The translations under genes and the position numbers were made by a program. Shown here piece by piece: positions 63,668 through 64,000 of a DNA stretch of 64,000 nt (position 1 is its first letter; each line of letters begins with the position of its first letter). Source of the DNA: an uncultured Caulobacteraceae bacterium. GTDB lineage: Bacteria > Pseudomonadota > Alphaproteobacteria > Caulobacterales > Caulobacteraceae. The DNA is taken from assembly GCA_903872075.1 (NCBI GenBank), contig CAIQJF010000083.1, positions 1 to 64,000 on the forward strand, in the 5' to 3' direction. The notes below the pieces were generated by a model. It worked only from the letters and a program-made list of their open reading frames with translations. It was not told the DNA's origin and made no database searches.

Positions 63668-64000
63668 TTGGCCGACACGACGCCCCCCAAGATCGCGCTC
63701 ATCACCGGCGTCACCGGCCAGGACGGCGCGTATCTGGCCGAACTGCTGCTGGCCAAGGGCTATGTGGTGCACGGCCTGAAGCGCCGGTCGTCATCGTTCA
63801 ACACCGGCCGCATCGACCACCTCTATCAGGACCCGCACGATCCCGATCCCCGGTTCGTCCTGCACTTTGGCGACATGACCGACGCCAGCAATCTGATCGG
63901 GCTGGTGCAGAAGGTGCGGCCGGACGAGGTCTACAACCTCGCCGCCCAGTCGCATGTGCAGGTCAGTTTCGAGACCCCCGAATACACCGGAAACGCCGAC
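63668..64000 (+). CDS. gmd: GDP-mannose 4,6-dehydratase, N-terminal part (cut by window edge)
   Basis: Gmd makes GDP-4-keto-6-deoxymannose, the precursor of fucose, rhamnose and perosamine donors. The frame starts at the TTG 63668 (AGGGGA 9 bases before) and shows the Rossmann loop [51 protein letters not shown] and [18 protein letters not shown]. The 111 codons in the window match the N-terminus of the family. It is 17 bases from the lasso B2 gene in the same direction. Either it is part of the lasso unit or it starts an envelope polysaccharide locus. Confidence 0.93.
   Translation, partial: MADTTPPKIALITGVTGQDGAYLAELLLAKGYVVHGLKRRSSSFNTGRIDHLYQDPHDPDPRFVLHFGDMTDASNLIGLVQKVRPDEVYNLAAQSHVQVSFETPEYTGNAD

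Overview
The window is GC-rich, densely packed chromosomal DNA that looks like an alphaproteobacterium of the Caulobacterales (Caulobacter/Phenylobacterium type). The evidence is the housekeeping order gyrB-recF-dnaN-grpE-hrcA facing rph, followed by rdgB-hemW-rsmI-gshB, together with Caulobacter-like promoter spacing in two intergenic regions and a large set of acyl-CoA and aromatic catabolism genes. No rRNA, tRNA, CRISPR array, prophage or insertion sequence was recognised. The genus is an inference.

Layout. 1-5.4 kb (minus): replication and chaperone genes gyrB (cut by the window edge), recF, dnaN, grpE, hrcA. 5.5-14.3 kb: rph, a TPR protein behind a perfect CRP-type site, a DUF2975/HTH pair, a 40-residue membrane peptide, then rdgB-hemW-rsmI-gshB and a ComM-like ATPase. 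14.4-33.8 kb: a catabolic region with four crotonases, a CaiB-type CoA-transferase, a double-hotdog thioesterase, a Rieske oxygenase, an amidohydrolase, an SMP-30 lactonase, an epoxide hydrolase-like protein, a class III aminotransferase, a GlcD-type oxidase, plus tspO, glk and fhs. 33.8-48.6 kb: AmpG-like transporter, degenerate-triad protease, tyrA-hisC-DUF2125, chaC, then ftsE-ftsX-ydcF-plsC read as one overlapping operon, a zinc-ribbon protein with hpt, and argH-lptM-lysA. 48.6-58.5 kb: accessory and stress genes, including a Gln/Ala-rich lipoprotein, gluQ (CTG start), a TetR regulator whose palindromic operator also covers the promoter of a 37-residue membrane peptide, an HNH protein, a second HTH/membrane-protein pair, an arylamine N-acetyltransferase, a scar containing remnants of a CzcC/TolC-type efflux protein and a TetR regulator, a stand-alone CheB domain and a CsbD protein.

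58.5-63.7 kb is the most interesting region: a compact lasso-peptide cluster of the split-B type. It has a nucleotidyltransferase facing a HPr-kinase-like protein, then a 53-residue candidate precursor, a PqqD-like recognition protein (B1), an asparagine-synthetase-like cyclase (C) and a transglutaminase-like protease (B2), the last three abutting or overlapping. The candidate precursor ends in Ser and can be read with an Ala1/Asp9 ring, which parallels the kinase-tailored paeninodin class. A GDP-mannose 4,6-dehydratase begins 17 bases further on and runs off the window.

Nine genes or gene fragments reported here (partial gyrB and gmd, full-length gluQ, the two membrane peptides, csbD, the lasso precursor start, and the two pseudogene remnants) depend on direct reading of the sequence, including non-ATG starts. 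All functional calls rest on recognised motifs and were not checked by database search.
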